64,000 nucleotides of DNA from Cerrena zonata (GCA_038087015.1 JASBNA010000003.1:682001-746000), one strand, 5' to 3'; positions 1-11,504 are shown, counted from the stretch's first letter. Numbers and translations: made by a program. The notes: generated from the sequence alone by a model not told the origin.

Positions 1-845
1 GTAGCACTGGCCGTAGGAGTGCTCGAAGTCGAACGTGGGGTAGCAGAGCTCGAGCTGCTAGGAGGGGCACTCGAAGAGGAACTACTGCTAGTGCTGGGAC
101 GTGCCTTGGATGACGTGGTAGGAGGAGGGGGTGTCGATGTCGTCGAGGGAGTATGGGAGGTGGTAGTAGGCGGCGGCGGAGGTGGTGTGGACGAAGTGGT
201 AGTTGGCTTGGGGGCATCCGCACCAAAGCCCCAGTCACCATAAATGGTACCGGCACCCATGTCACCATTGTTGAGGAAGGAGAAGAGTCCGGGAGACAGG
301 TCGATTGCACCGTAAGGACATTCCATGCACTAAACACGTGGTCAAAAGGCAAAGATGACAGGAAGAAGAGAAGCATATACGAACCTCGTCAGCTACTGTG
401 GCTTGTGTAGTCTTGCCTTGGTAATTGATGGTGATGGTTTTCCCGCATTGTCCGCCGGTTCCGTATTGCTAGATAAGAGTTGTTATTGAGTTTACCACCA
501 TGAAACACAGGGCAGACATATGACATACTGGTACATTTAACGCGACGATCTACACGGGTTCAACGGAAGCAAGACAGAAGAAAACGCGTCACAATTCAGT
601 CTCTCGCGTAGGGGTCGGCACAGCACACTCACGAAATCATTATCGCCATTATACCCTCCACATGCACCCAAACCAGTCTTATAGAACGTCATACGAACAT
701 TGTTGTTCTCGGCTCGACGCTCGACTGTATTGACATTAACATGATGGCGACGCTTGACTGCGCCATGGGAACTCGCAATGGCCTGGTGTGCGAGCGAGAA
801 GGAGAGAACGAGCGTGGTGAGAAATGAGAGTGAGAGGGAGCGCAT
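1..845 (-). CDS. Secreted RlpA-like double-psi beta-barrel (expansin/barwin-like) protein, 3' part cut by window edge
   Basis: The gene is on the minus strand with exons 633-845, 529-549, 385-468 and 329 to beyond position 1. The N-terminus has a hydrophobic signal peptide (MRSLSLSFLTTLVLSFSLA). The mature part starts with TFYKTGLGACGGYN-NDF, continues IVALNVP from a 21-nt exon, then QYGTGGQCGKTI, TVADE and CMECPYGAIDLS, with a late GTIYGDWGF. This Cys/Gly pattern is that of fungal RlpA-like double-psi beta-barrel proteins, which are secreted and act at or bind cell walls. After the barrel comes a long Ser/Thr/Pro-rich tail that runs off the left edge, typical of an O-glycosylated linker. I chose the Met at 845 over the one at 866 because it starts the hydrophobic segment directly. 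All three introns keep frame. Whether a second domain or a GPI signal follows cannot be seen. Confidence 0.85.
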
Positions 846-1341
846 GAAGAGCATAGGTAAGGTCAATAGAGAAACGGAGGCTTTTGGTGTTTTGGTAGTT
901 GGTTTTTTTTCTCAAGTAGGTAGATCTTTAGCGAAACACACAGGTAAAGGACAGAAAGGGCTGTCGACGTCAACGAGGGAACGTCGTGTGCAGCGTATTA
1001 CAGGTGTCGAACTGGAGATGAACAAGGGAAAAGGGAGAGCCTGAGGGAGGGATAGCAACCTGAATTTGTAACAAAGCCAGCTGAAACGAGTCCCCTTGAA
1101 TTGAATTTCTCGCTCTGGATCATCGCTTCGTCACTCCCCTTCCCATGACGGCTCCCAAATCGAGTCCCGCCTTGCTCCAAAAGGTCCCCGTCTCCGCCTT
1201 AGGTAAGCACGCCCGCGGTCCAGCCTCCCTTACAAAACGTAACTCGCCGGTTCGTTCACGAGTGTTCACGGCCGCGGCATCAATAACGCTATAGAAAGCT
1301 TGAACCTAAACTTGAACTACCTCTTCCTCTCAAAACAAAAC
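846..1341. other. Intergenic, shared upstream region of two divergent genes
   Basis: The 496 bases separate the starts of the barrel protein (minus) and Cbp4 (plus) and must hold both promoters. An ATG at 1147 opens only a short frame and is probably 5' leader of the Cbp4 transcript. I see no clear TATA box. Confidence 0.5.
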
Positions 1342-1871
1342 ATGCAGCAAAAATTCCCTTGGTTTGGTGTCTCGCTCGCCACCGCTGGCAGTACGTCATT
1401 CCCAGATATTCACCATCACTTTTCAATGGAGTTCATTTATCAATAACCTCACCCTGAACACAGTTATGGGTGTCGGTTACATCATCATGAAAGGTATATT
1501 CCTCCCACTCACAACCCGGTTGTTCCTCGCCGTGTTAACACACTTTCGCAGCTACCGTGCCAACACCAGAACAAACGTATCAGGTGAGTCTTGTTTCCAT
1601 TCGTCCACCCCCTCGGCGAATTCGGTGTGAACAAAATATTCAATTTCGTTTCGTATTCCAACAGGCCATGTCACCAGACCTGCGTCGTAAAGTCGATGCA
1701 AACAGAGCAGCCAGATTGGCGCGAGAACGAGCTACCAACCAACAAGCAAGTGCACAGGTAACCCCTTCGTGTTTGTTCCGAAATTCGAAGGTTGATGCTT
1801 TTGCTTGTTCGTTTTAGCTCAATGACCCTGACGCTTCGAAACCTATTTGGGCTGACCGTCCACAACGATGA
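1342..1871 (+). CDS. CBP4: Cbp4-like complex III (cytochrome bc1) assembly factor
   Basis: Five exons (1342-1390, 1464-1493, 1552-1583, 1665-1757, 1818-1871) give an 85-residue protein. It has a short N-terminal transmembrane segment (WFGVSLATAGIMGVGYIIM), then K-ATVPTPEQTY, a basic helix (MSPDLRRKVDANRAARLARE) and the ending PDASKPIWADRPQR. This order matches fungal Cbp4: one membrane span, then a (T/V)PTxxQ motif, SPELR-like helix and a terminal PIW motif. In yeast Cbp4 sits in the mitochondrial inner membrane and binds newly made cytochrome b together with Cbp3-Cbp6. No other start gives the conserved span. All splice sites are GT-AG and the phases agree. The call rests on short motifs in a small protein. 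Confidence 0.7.
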
Positions 1872-2589
1872 TCGACACTACAGTAGTCTGACTTTTTGAC
1901 TGTTTCTGTCATGCTTGTTTTGACATACACCTCTAACTCCATTTTGCTTTCGCTATACATCACCCTCACTCTGTAATTATATATTTACCTGGACTAATGT
2001 AATGACGCACATCCTTCCGCCACAGCGAGAATTTTTGTTCAAATTCCATGACGTCAGACGAGTAAGAAAGATGAAAGGCAGATATTATTACAGATTCACA
2101 TACAAAACCAATATGTACAGAATATTGTCTACAGGACCAGGGAAGACGTAGCTACGACGAAGATTATCAACTCGAGGAGACCTACGTAGCATGTACATTC
2201 GTTACAGAGGGCTCAACACCGAAGCAAAGTGGGATGAGTGGGGAAAGGCAGAGGGATGGAAGCCAGCAGGGAAGCCAACGTGAAGGGCAACAACAAGATA
2301 CAAAGGCAAAAGAGACTGAAACAAAAACAAAAACAAAGGGATGTTACATACAACACAAAGCATACAATTACAAGACCGAGTTAACAAATTCTTCGACGAA
2401 TGAAAGTGAGATTTAAAAAAAGAAAGGGCATCATGGAGTCGTAACAAGAAAGGGCGGGAGGATGATGTAACAGGTGGTTGAACAAGAAAAGAAACAAGCA
2501 GTTTATCGAATAAAACAGCGTAACGTAAACGCAGTGCACAGACCTGCGGTTATTCGGCATCGTGGGCTCGACATTAGCATAACACGAGT
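1872..2589. other. Intergenic, tail-to-tail
   Basis: The 718 bases lie between the 3' ends of two convergent genes. The right half is purine/A-rich. Short frames occur on both strands but none shows splice context or a family match. Confidence 0.5.
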
Positions 2590-3838
2590 TCAGTAGCAAG
2601 TGACCAAGAATACACCCAAGCCAGATTCCTTGACGTCCTTGACCGGAACTCTTCGGACGTTGACCTTACTCTTGGCTCCCCTAATATCCTTCTGCAAGGA
2701 TTTACGGTTAGGGTGCATGATGCTCTTCAAAGCGTCCAAGCCCTGATGTCTGACGGCGAGATAGTCTCGCACGTTGACGAAAGCATGCGTCTTCAAGAAG
2801 GTCTTGGCGGCTTTGAGAGAGCGTGGGAGGTTATCAGCGACGTTGCCGATAACAGAGAAGGTAGCATTCGGACAGAGGCCAAGTTCGACGATGAGGGCTT
2901 GGAGATAAGTGAGGTTGCTGTTAGTCTTGGGTGACGGATCAGCAAGGACTCTATGTAGAAAGATGATCAATTCACACATCTGATTGAGCAGACGAAAATC
3001 AAGAAGGTACTAACGAAGTGATGTACTGCACGGCCTCGTCATACCCAGGTGTAATGTTCTTATGATCCCCAGCCTCGGATATATCGTCGACGATAGGACG
3101 TTCGCCCAACCCGGAACGTTTCGCCTTCGGGGTGTTAGGGGTGGAAGTCTTCGAAGGCGACTTCGTCGACGATTTGGGCGAAGCAGCAGCTTTCTTCTTC
3201 TTGCTCTTCTTCGACTTCGGAGTAGAAGATGACTTCAAAGGGGCGCTGGCATCAGAGGTAGACCCATCAGAGTCCGAAGAATGAGTGGTCGCCGCGGCAG
3301 CTTGGCGGCGGGGCTTCCTCCGCCTGTGTGGCGACGAAGCCTGAGAGACGAGTCGTACACTGGCAGCATCGTCGAAAACATCCGCATCCTGCTGCTGCTG
3401 ATGTTGGGGAGCGAATCGTCTCGATCTCGCCTTTCTCGGACGACCTTGCCTAATGTCCATCTGTGCCAAAGTCTCGGTGAGACTTTCCACATTGGCAACG
3501 GCACTTCCCCCAGCCGTGAATGACTCGAATTGCCCCTCCGGAGTCTTCACACCTCCAAAGACGACATAATCGTCGTCCGAAAACGTATTCGGGGATTGGG
3601 CACGTTGGGAAACCGCCGGCGAGGGGGATGATACTCGGACGGGTGAAGATACCTCGGAAAAAGAAAGCAGGATCTCATCATCGTCGGATGAGATTTCGTC
3701 GGAGACGCTAATGTAAGAGGAATCGGAGGAATCTCCTCCACTCCCTTCGCGGGAGTGGACATGGGAATGAGTCGAGGCTGATAAATAATCTAGACTCGAG
3801 ACGGACGACATCAACCGCGAGCTTGTGTTGGACGACAT
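2590..3838 (-). CDS. Serine-rich protein of unknown function
   Basis: Two exons (3011-3838 and 2590-2979), joined by a 31-base intron that would be unusually short, give a 405-residue protein. I preferred this join because the frame is kept and the downstream part looks like a folded domain. Residues 1-270 are low-complexity: Ser/Asp-rich, a short poly-Gln (APQHQQQQD), then Lys/Ser/Pro-rich basic stretches (KSKKSKKKK) that could be a nuclear signal. The last 140 residues are compact and helical, with a central NVADNLPRSLKAAKTFL segment. I recognise no family. The neighbouring serine-rich composition suggests a disordered regulatory arm in front of one small domain. Confidence 0.7.
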
Positions 3839-4650
3839 TTCGAGTCGTAGTCAAGCTTGCTTAGGGGTTTGATTGCGCCTAGTACGTATCTGGGAGTACC
3901 TAAGAGAATGGGTTGGTGGGAGCCTAAGGGGAAAGTGATAGAGAGTGTAATCAGTAGAGAGGTAAGATGGTAGGTAAGAGAAGAGAGAGAGTAGCATAGC
4001 ATGTATGTATGGGATGATGTATGAATGCAATAGCATACAGCCTGCGGGGGAAGATCACGGATACTCACAGGAAATGGTACCGAAAGATGGTGATCGTCGC
4101 CGGGGAAGAGAACGATAGAGGAGGGTAATGGGAAGGGAAAGAGAGGGCCTGTTTCCAAGAGTACGTACAAAGCGAAAGTGATGTCTTGAGCCTCCTAAAT
4201 ACGCACTCAGAAGAAAGGAGTGATCATGGAGGGGGGAGTGTCGAGATTAAGAGATTGGGATGGAGGATGAGAGCGCAGAAAGCATGAGGTTGCCATGAGC
4301 CAGGCGTTATTGTCCGATCCTTCCTCTTTCCGTTTCTCACGCCAGCTTTACCTCCGCATCCTTATTTTTGGCCTTACAGCTGCCACTGTGGCTGAGACTG
4401 TCCGACAGCTGAGCGGGTTTCGGTGTCAAGCAACACAGCGTGCCATGTATTTATAGACATGAATTAGCATGCATGACTACCATACAAATTCCTGAGTAGT
4501 GGTGGTAAGGTGCGAAACTGGATGAATGGTGATTTGTCCTCGAGTCGACTTTTGCAAATAAAATAAAGCGGAACCAAACCTTACGCTTAGTTAGAATCAC
4601 GGAGACTCATTAAACGACAGTCTCAGATCCCCTCAGACCGTCCAAGACCT
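3839..4650. other. Intergenic, upstream of the serine-rich gene
   Basis: The 812 bases separate two minus-strand genes. The first 350 bases are rich in pyrimidine on the minus strand and fit a leader/promoter for the gene starting at 3838. No gene is seen. Confidence 0.45.
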
Positions 4651-6817
4651 TCACGAACAAATCCTCCAATAAACGACGCTATTGCCATAGCCAGCAACAG
4701 CACACTGCTCCACATCCACACCTCGCTTCCAGACCTTTCCAACAAGATCTCTCACCTCCTTTGCCTTTCTCTTACCTAACATAAACCGGTCTCCCTCAAG
4801 GCTCTCCAGATTCCGGGGTGTAGCCGAACTTCCGCGTTTTCCATTACCCAATTGGTATTCAAAGTTGGCACCCCAGACAAGCAAGTCTCGACCGCCTGCT
4901 CCGGGTCCCGAACGCGATAGGGTGTCGAGCGTGAGGAGAACGTGACCGGTTGGCGAGACGGAGATGGAATAGGGTTGGATGGGTTGAAGGTTATTGGTAG
5001 ATTCGCTATCTGTGAATGATTGAAATATGTCAGTGAGACCCGTCATGTGTTCTTGCGAGATATAAATCAGTGGCGAGAGATACATGAAATACTTACATTC
5101 CAAGAGACCACTAACGGCTCGAGCACGCAATGGAGTCCCCTGCGCATTACTGTACAGTGCATTTCCTAACCCTCCCCATTGTCCGTTTCCACAGGACAGT
5201 ACATCGACATAAGGAATAGCAGTACCGTCTTTTCTCTCAACGCTAAATAAAGTCAAATCACCACCTATTCCGGAGATCCCAATCAGGCCTGAACCACGGG
5301 AAATGGTGTGTTATAATTACGTACCAGCAGCGACGCTCAAGCAAGTCGACCTCGTTGCTTGCGGCGTTGCCTTCCAAAGCACCACCTCGGTAGGCACGGT
5401 AATGGTGTCCAATGTCACATTGCCGCCAAGTCCGATTTGGCCATACTCGTTAGCTCCCCACCCCAGAACGCGACCCTCTGCCGTTTTCACGAAACTGCTT
5501 CTTCCGCCGGCTGCAATTTGGTCGATCCGGATTCCCTTTAGCGATGGTACCTCGAATAGTTTATCGCTGAACCTGATATGACTGTCATCAAGAATGGGAC
5601 TTGGACTACCTGCGGACTTTTCTTCTGAGGATGAGGAAGCCCTTCGGATGGCCGGAGTAGATTTAGCGTAGGGATCTTCGATAGACTTCGGGATAAGCTC
5701 GAGGGGAATGCGGATGTGGCCTGGTGGATGGACGCCTATATGGATTGGGGAGTGGTCTGGAATGTCAACCTTGCGGAAACCGAGTTGTCCATAAGCGTTA
5801 GCGTTTAAGTTGATTGGGTGCGCGAAAGCTCTTCCGGTGGAAGTGAGAGCTAATAAATGGTCATTTCCGGTGGCGATGGAGATAAACCTACAAAATCATG
5901 AGGGAAATGTATTGCGTTAGTGGATATTCTGGACCCAAATAGATGCAGCCTACGTTTCACCTCTCTTCAAATTACCGTCCGACTTGATCTCCGCAAAGTC
6001 GACTGTCTGTTCTTCATCCCATAACCATCCGGTTCCCCACCATGGAGTACTTGCGGGAGTTTGAGCACCAGTTGCAAGCTGCTGCTTTGCCTGCTCAGAT
6101 GCCAGAGTATAAATACGTCCTGACGCAGACAGCGCGAACACGCGTGAAGGTGTGACTTGTATTTTTACAATGTTCTATCACGGAGTTGCATTTAACAAAC
6201 ACGTATACGACGTCTAGAGAATATTTAGACTCACCTTTCCACGGAGAGTCAACAATGGTTTCCTCTCTGATGATGACGAAGCACCTTCACCGAAGAACCC
6301 ATCTCCCCATTGGTACAAATCACCTTTTGCATCCACGCACGCAGCATGACGTTCATGGAGGGCAAGATCCCGTAGGGCGACATCCTTTAGCCATTCCGCA
6401 TTCACTGGTACCTTGACGGATTCAGGGGTTTGCTCAGAGGGAAGTAAAACATGTGTTCTACGCAAGGTATAGAATTAGATAAAATTTTATAAACATGCAC
6501 TATTTGACTCACTTGTTAGAGCCCCATACCATACTATTTAATGACTCGTCATCGACAAAAGTCACAGCAGGGCCTTCATCATCCGCTTTCTTAGAGCGGA
6601 CATCGGTGGATTTAGGTGCATCATTATGAACCGGTTGTGACTTTGAGAAGTACAAGGCAGCAGCAGTGACCACTACTGCTGTCGAAGCTACCGCGACACG
6701 ACTTCCGGAGGCACTTCCCTGTGTACGTGAGTATGTACCTTGAGAGAAACACCTCCGACTAGATACAGAAGTGCCAATGGGACGGATTTTGGCTGTCTTG
6801 CTAGCGTTCCTGAGCAT
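4651..6817 (-). CDS. FMP25: Fmp25-like mitochondrial RCC1-repeat protein
   Basis: Six exons (6513-6817, 6235-6457, 5954-6174, 5325-5887, 5097-5264, 4651-5009) give 612 residues. The first 50 residues are rich in Arg/Ser with few acids, as in a mitochondrial presequence, followed by one predicted membrane span (VAVASTAVVVTAAALYF). The rest carries RCC1-type blades: MVWGSNK, LYQWGDGFFGEG, ALSASGRIYTL, VLGWGANEYGQIGLGG, VLSCGNGQWGGLGN and LLVWGANFEYQLGNG. This layout (presequence, single span, RCC1 propeller of about 600 residues) is that of fungal Fmp25, an inner-membrane protein needed for bc1 complex assembly in yeast. All introns are GT-AG and in phase. The neighbouring Cbp4 has a related role. 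Confidence 0.85.
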
Positions 6818-7263
6818 TTTGGATTTGAATTACGTAGACTCGCACTTATAGGTCCAGATTAGTTATAGTTTTGTGGCTGTATAGTCTGAGGATAGACACA
6901 GGTGAGCACAAGTTTCAGCTAAGAGACCATGATCCCGTTCCGAGAGTGATGTGTGCACGCGATCGCGGAACGATCGAGACGTTAGCATATCTCAGAATGG
7001 CAAGCGTAGTAGTGAGCACTGTCCAGTCACATTTCATGCATTTCTCAAAATCACTCTACACCACATTTACGTTGCAGGGTACGTCAGGTGCTAGCAAAGA
7101 CCAGTCAATGATTTTTCAGGTGATAGTAGAAATGATATGACAGTAATCTATGATAGATGAACAACGATGCAAAGTACACGTAAAAGTAACAATAAGGAGA
7201 AATGACATCTAAATCTCTATGGGTATCGTGCAGTAGATTATCATCATCCATGAGTGGGTACTT
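6818..7263. other. Intergenic, upstream of FMP25
   Basis: The 446 bases lie between two minus-strand genes and must include the FMP25 promoter and the 3' end of SYM1. No coding potential is seen. Confidence 0.45.
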
Positions 7264-8206
7264 TTAATCGATCTCTTGCGCAAGGGCCTTTTCACCGATT
7301 TCAGCAACAGCGACAGGCTGCTCCTCTCCTGTTTGCTTCTGAGCGTTGACAGAACTCAAATAAGTGTCTGAACATGAGGTTGCGTTAGAGACGTATTCGG
7401 CAGGATAGAATATTGGCACCCACTCCAGAATAACGAGACAACACCAACAACGACGAATCGCAAGTGGTGAGGAACAAATGCAAAGTTAATCACTTGGGTA
7501 GGGATGAAGACGCCCCAGTTACGAATAAGGGTGGGAACATATGCCTTATGGGAGAATTGCGTTTAGTGCCAAGAGTGAAATGATAGGAAGAGATGAGGGA
7601 TTACCTCTTGAATTTTGTCGGATGCGTCACCAAAGCTCTTGCCTTCTAGGAGAGTCATCGAGCCGAAGAAGAAAGCGACGACTCCAGGAGTGAAGACAAA
7701 TTGATCAAGATACACCTAATGTCGTATTTAGATGTGCCATCCATATCAAGATTAGGTTTAGAGCATACTCTGTAAGCAACAGCTTTTGTAGGCGAAGAGA
7801 ACTTCAGCCTGTTTAAAAGCTGGAACCACTTCGTGACGAGAGGTCCAAACAGTGCACCTGTGATGAGTGCTTTAGCATTGCTTGATTGGTGGTTTGGCGT
7901 CAGGATTCACCTCCATAAAAGCCAAGCCTAGCTGTCCTAGCAAACTGTAACCAATGAGACTCGATCTTGAGGAAACATAAGGTTTAATCAATACTCACGT
8001 CGTGCTTGTCAAACCCCTTCTTCTCGATCAACTGCTGCGCAACCACATCTCCAGCCGCGAAGAGAGTGAGTGAAGTTGCACATTGAGTGAGCATCGGCCT
8101 GCGTACCAACGACGCACTATAGTAGATACCCCACAGTTTCAATTATAACTGGTCGTGAGAGCAGCCATACGCAGACTTACTTGAAAGCACGGAGGAAGGA
8201 GGCCAT
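7264..8206 (-). CDS. SYM1: Sym1, Mpv17/PMP22-family inner membrane protein
   Basis: Seven exons (8181-8206, 7999-8116, 7911-7944, 7769-7857, 7605-7715, 7424-7544, 7264-7367) give 200 residues, the usual length for the family. Visible signature parts are [80 protein letters not shown] and LFWNTYLSS. These are the hallmarks of Mpv17/Sym1 proteins, four-span proteins of the mitochondrial inner membrane needed for growth on ethanol under heat stress in yeast. Splice sites were chosen so that the family motifs run through, for example the 7423 donor that restores LFWNTYLS. The C-terminus is a short hydrophilic extension. Confidence 0.93.
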
Positions 8207-8653
8207 GGTAGTGGTAACTTTGGAGGAATGAAAGATAAGCTACGATGCTCCTAATGATGATCGCAACACGAGGTGGTGGTGGAGAGTCTGCAAGCTGGCA
8301 AATGACTGGTCATGCTGGAGCCTTGGAAGAGAGTTAAGTACCTTCGGCTATACACGAGCGTCCTTAAGCTCCGAGGACGGTTCTCCCGGACCGCAGACGC
8401 GACGCGACACAACTCGGACGCGTCCAAATATTATCATCGACCTAATTACTGCCGTCATGGTGTAGCGTCGTCAGTTTCAGATTCACTGCACCGCTAAAGG
8501 CTAGTCTGCACTAGTATTGTGTTGCACAGCCTGGTCGTTAGGTCGCGAGCTCATATATATAACAATCCATCCCGATGTTTGGCAGTATGCAACTTGAAGT
8601 TTCCCTGTTACTACCCATTCAACGTCTCGCCCAAAGCCAAGTCAATCCCAATA
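8207..8653. other. Intergenic, divergent promoter region
   Basis: The 447 bases separate SYM1 (minus) from the ubiquitin-like-domain gene (plus). A TATA-like run lies near its right end. The middle is GC-rich with several CG dinucleotides. Confidence 0.45.
8554..8562 (+). promoter_or_regulatory. TATA-like element
   Basis: The run TATATATAA lies about 92 bases upstream of the start codon at 8654, a usual distance for a fungal TATA element. Confidence 0.4.
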
Positions 8654-10180
8654 ATGTCAGCATCCCATTCTCTGCAAGGTAAATTAGTTGTTTTTGCGGA
8701 CGCAAGCAACACGAGACGGGTACTTCTACCATTGCCCAACACCTATAACGTCAGTGCTACGATACATAGAACTCAACATCTTCTCATCTTGATACTTCTA
8801 GGCTGCCCTCGAGTTGGCTCATCGTCATTTCCCATTGATTGATTTCGAAACAATTGCTCTTCAGACAGATGAACTTGAAATCTGTAGAGGAGAGCGCGTT
8901 TATATCACCGCTGAATCTTGGGAACAAGTTGTCCTCCACGTTTCTCGGCTACACGTAGTCTCCAATCCGGATGCTGACGCTAGTATGGATGGTATGTCTT
9001 TTTCTATCAATACCTTCCTGGTTTCATAGTGATGTGATAACATTACCTGAAACAGACCTGACAGCATCAGAGACAGAAACCGGTAGGTCCCTCGAATTAC
9101 TTACATGCATGCAATATCCTAATCCCTTGCAATAGTAGTTGACACGGCCCCGAAGCTCAGCCTAAACCTACGCGACTGTGAACTCCGAACGTTAACTATT
9201 GTGATAGGGTATGACACTTCTATGCGTAAAGCCATGAACGCCTGGATGCAACACTTCGATGAACCAGACTCCGATCCCAGGTTTATGATTGGTTATGAAC
9301 GACGAGTGACTGACAGAGACACCGCTAGAGGTCTGGGTTTGAGGGATGGCGACGTGATTGACGTCTTCAAGAAACACGTAGGCGGGAAGCCTGTCATTTA
9401 CCTGTTTTCACCGGTCGAATGTCGAGGCCCATGTCAAATTGTCTCTGGTCCCTCAATGGGAGTTTTCTGCTGTGTATCCGGCGGTGCCCATCAAATCTTC
9501 CACCGGAATCTCTGCACTGAAAGAAACTATCGAGTGGACAGTCGCGACTCGTCCTGATGGCTCCTTGACAGAGGTATCGACTGGACTAGACGTGTCGTAT
9601 TTATTCTGGGAAGCTCAGTGAGTTATTTCTTTCTCTTTGGTCAGGATATGAGGGCTCATGCACATGCTTTGTACTCGGTAGCACAAACAAAGCAATTCCC
9701 GTTTCTCCGCCTCCTTCACCCCGGCTTGGCGAAAAACAGATGGAGTACTTTGTGCCGTCTGAAACCAGTGTTAGTCCCCTCAACGCTCTCCTTCTCAGCA
9801 TCGCGGATCTGCCTAAATACCTCGATAAAGCTTTGAATGCTTTGAGCCTTCACACTGAGGCTCGTACTTCATTCATCACGTATTGGCTCCCTTCGTTCCT
9901 CAAGCACACTCACATCGCAATCCGTTTCTTACCTCAAGTATCATACGAGAGGGCAGCGCCATTGGAGGTTACCCCTTCACCCGACGTTGTCACCAGAATA
10001 TTCATGCTGTTCCGTGGCGTCGATGATGACGCACTCTCTCAATGGACAGATCGTTGGGCTCGACAAGACGATGCTGAACTTGGCATGTGGAGAGATTGTG
10101 TTGGCGTTGATTTAGACAAAGCTCTGAACGAAAAGCTTTTCCGTGTTTTGGAATGGGGTGGAATGGAAGTTGACGCCTAG
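8654..10180 (+). CDS. Conserved fungal protein with a SUMO/ubiquitin-like domain; reading frame broken by one base
   Basis: Exons are 8654-8749, 8802-8991, 9056-9082, 9136-9617 and 9682-10180, about 430 residues. Residues of roughly 105-195 look like a SUMO-type beta-grasp: strands around KLSLNLRDCE and TLTIVI, then a helix (SMRKAMNAWMQHF), a FMIGYERRV strand and the strong SUMO-like stretch DTARGLGLRDGDVIDVF followed by GGK. After it comes a second conserved region with PVIYLFSP, SLVPQWEFSAVYP, TGLDVSYLFWEA and, near the end, EARTSFITYWLPSF and FRVLEWGGMEV. I recall such proteins as common but uncharacterised in mushrooms. An extra base at about 9420 shifts the frame between LFSPVE and the downstream conserved part; no intron explains it. 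Function is unknown. Confidence 0.72.
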
Positions 10181-10481
10181 AATATTCATCTCCCCTCACC
10201 GAAGTATTTTTTTGGTTCTTGTATTTTATTATATACACTAATGCGTTTATGTACGATGCTTCTTGGATAATGTATAGGTGCTTCTTGGTTCTGGTGCTCA
10301 CATATCCCCAAGGTGGATGTGGATCTACTTGTAGCGTGTGAAGTAAGCATGTTGTGTTCAGAACGAGGCTTGCAACATGCCTGTGGCACGAGTGCGGCTG
10401 CAGGCTTTCTCCAGTTTCAACCACCAACGTACCCCGCGACATCTTGTGTTGGGAAAGGGGATCGATCAAACCAACTATATC
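10181..10481. other. Intergenic between two plus-strand genes
   Basis: The 301 bases hold the 3' end of the upstream gene and the likely leader of the next. An upstream ATG at 10377 is in frame with the next gene, but the paralogue at 11505 supports the start at 10482. Confidence 0.4.
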
Positions 10482-11080
10482 ATGCACTTGTATGAACATA
10501 CCATCGCTTTCCTCAAAGTCGCAGTTCCTGGCGCAATCCAAGCAATAAAAGATGGACGCCTGACCTATCTTCTCGTACCCTTTTTTCGATCCCGAATTCT
10601 GCTCATTAACCTGATCAAGTTCTCCGCCGCGGGATTATTGGTCAGGGCGCCGCATTGCTCGCACTGACCTTCGCATTCAGCACGGTGTGTGCGGGGATCG
10701 GTTTAATCGGGAAGAAAACCACTTGTGATAAGCTCGTTAGGCAGTGGGAGAGGGGCTTCCGCTGGATCCAGGGTCCTGGAAATGGTTACGCTCGTGCGAT
10801 CGTAACCATTTTTGCTGGACCTATCGGTCTAATTATTATGCGAAATGTAGGAGTTCAGGACCCTCAAGAGCCCACTATGCTTTATTTAGCATGTATGGGT
10901 CTTGTGGGTTCCGTAGTTGTGGACATTATCAAACCCATTTTCGAGGAAGTTTCTAAACTCGGAAACCTTCCAGAACAACGACGTTCAAACGTCCCTCCCT
11001 ATACCTACACCGTCCCCAACGTGAGGCAGCCAACCGTTTATTATGATGACGACACCGGCTCGTGGTTCACGCTCCACTAA
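10482..11080 (+). CDS. Uncharacterised membrane-type protein, copy A of a tandem pair; one-base frame break
   Basis: An intronless frame of about 199 residues, readable only if one base is missing within the GGG run at 10631-10633. The first part (MHLYEHTIAFLK-GAIQAIKDGRLTYLLVPFF-INLIKFSAAG) and the second part (GQGAALLALTFAFSTVCAGI, FRWIQGPGNGYARAI, FAGPIGLIIMRNVGVQDP, PTMLYLACMGLVGSVV) align end to end with the neighbouring gene at 11505-12077. Both copies have one or two hydrophobic segments in the middle and a polar C-terminus. The start at 10482 is chosen by alignment with the paralogue. I recognise no known family. The break may be a sequencing error, or copy A may be a fresh pseudogene. 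Confidence 0.6.
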
Positions 11081-11504
11081 CCTATGCGATTGCGAATTTG
11101 GTGCATTATTGGGGAAGAATAGGAGGGACCACGTAAAAAGAGTTGTGGAAAGATGGGGGACGAAAAGGACCCAGTGGTACTACTAGGTTAGATAGACATT
11201 GGATGATGTGTATGTCGATTATGTGTTGAACGGTGACTTCGTGTATGATTAACTGTACCATAGTTTGCTGTATATGTGCTGGTACGCTAGAAAACTTGTT
11301 GGTTGATGTCCTCGACTTATAATCATAAGGTCTGAACCAAAGGAAATGATATAACACCGGAAGCAAAAATACTGAGTCAAGTACGCCACTTCCAAATATG
11401 GACGGAAGTCACGATATACTCAAAAGTCAACGCGCGCACTAGAGTGGCACCTAAACCTCTTCTATCGAATACCACAATCAACGAGGGGAAAGGGTCGCCG
11501 CATC
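11081..11504. other. Intergenic spacer of the tandem pair
   Basis: The 424 bases separate the two paralogues. The spacer is AT-rich and shows no coding signal. Confidence 0.4.

Noticed and set aside
9618..9681. Second frame break in the ubiquitin-like-domain gene
   Set aside because: The shift disappears if the intron uses the GGTAG acceptor at 9680-9681 instead of the TCAG at 9644, giving a 64-base intron and a continuous conserved frame.
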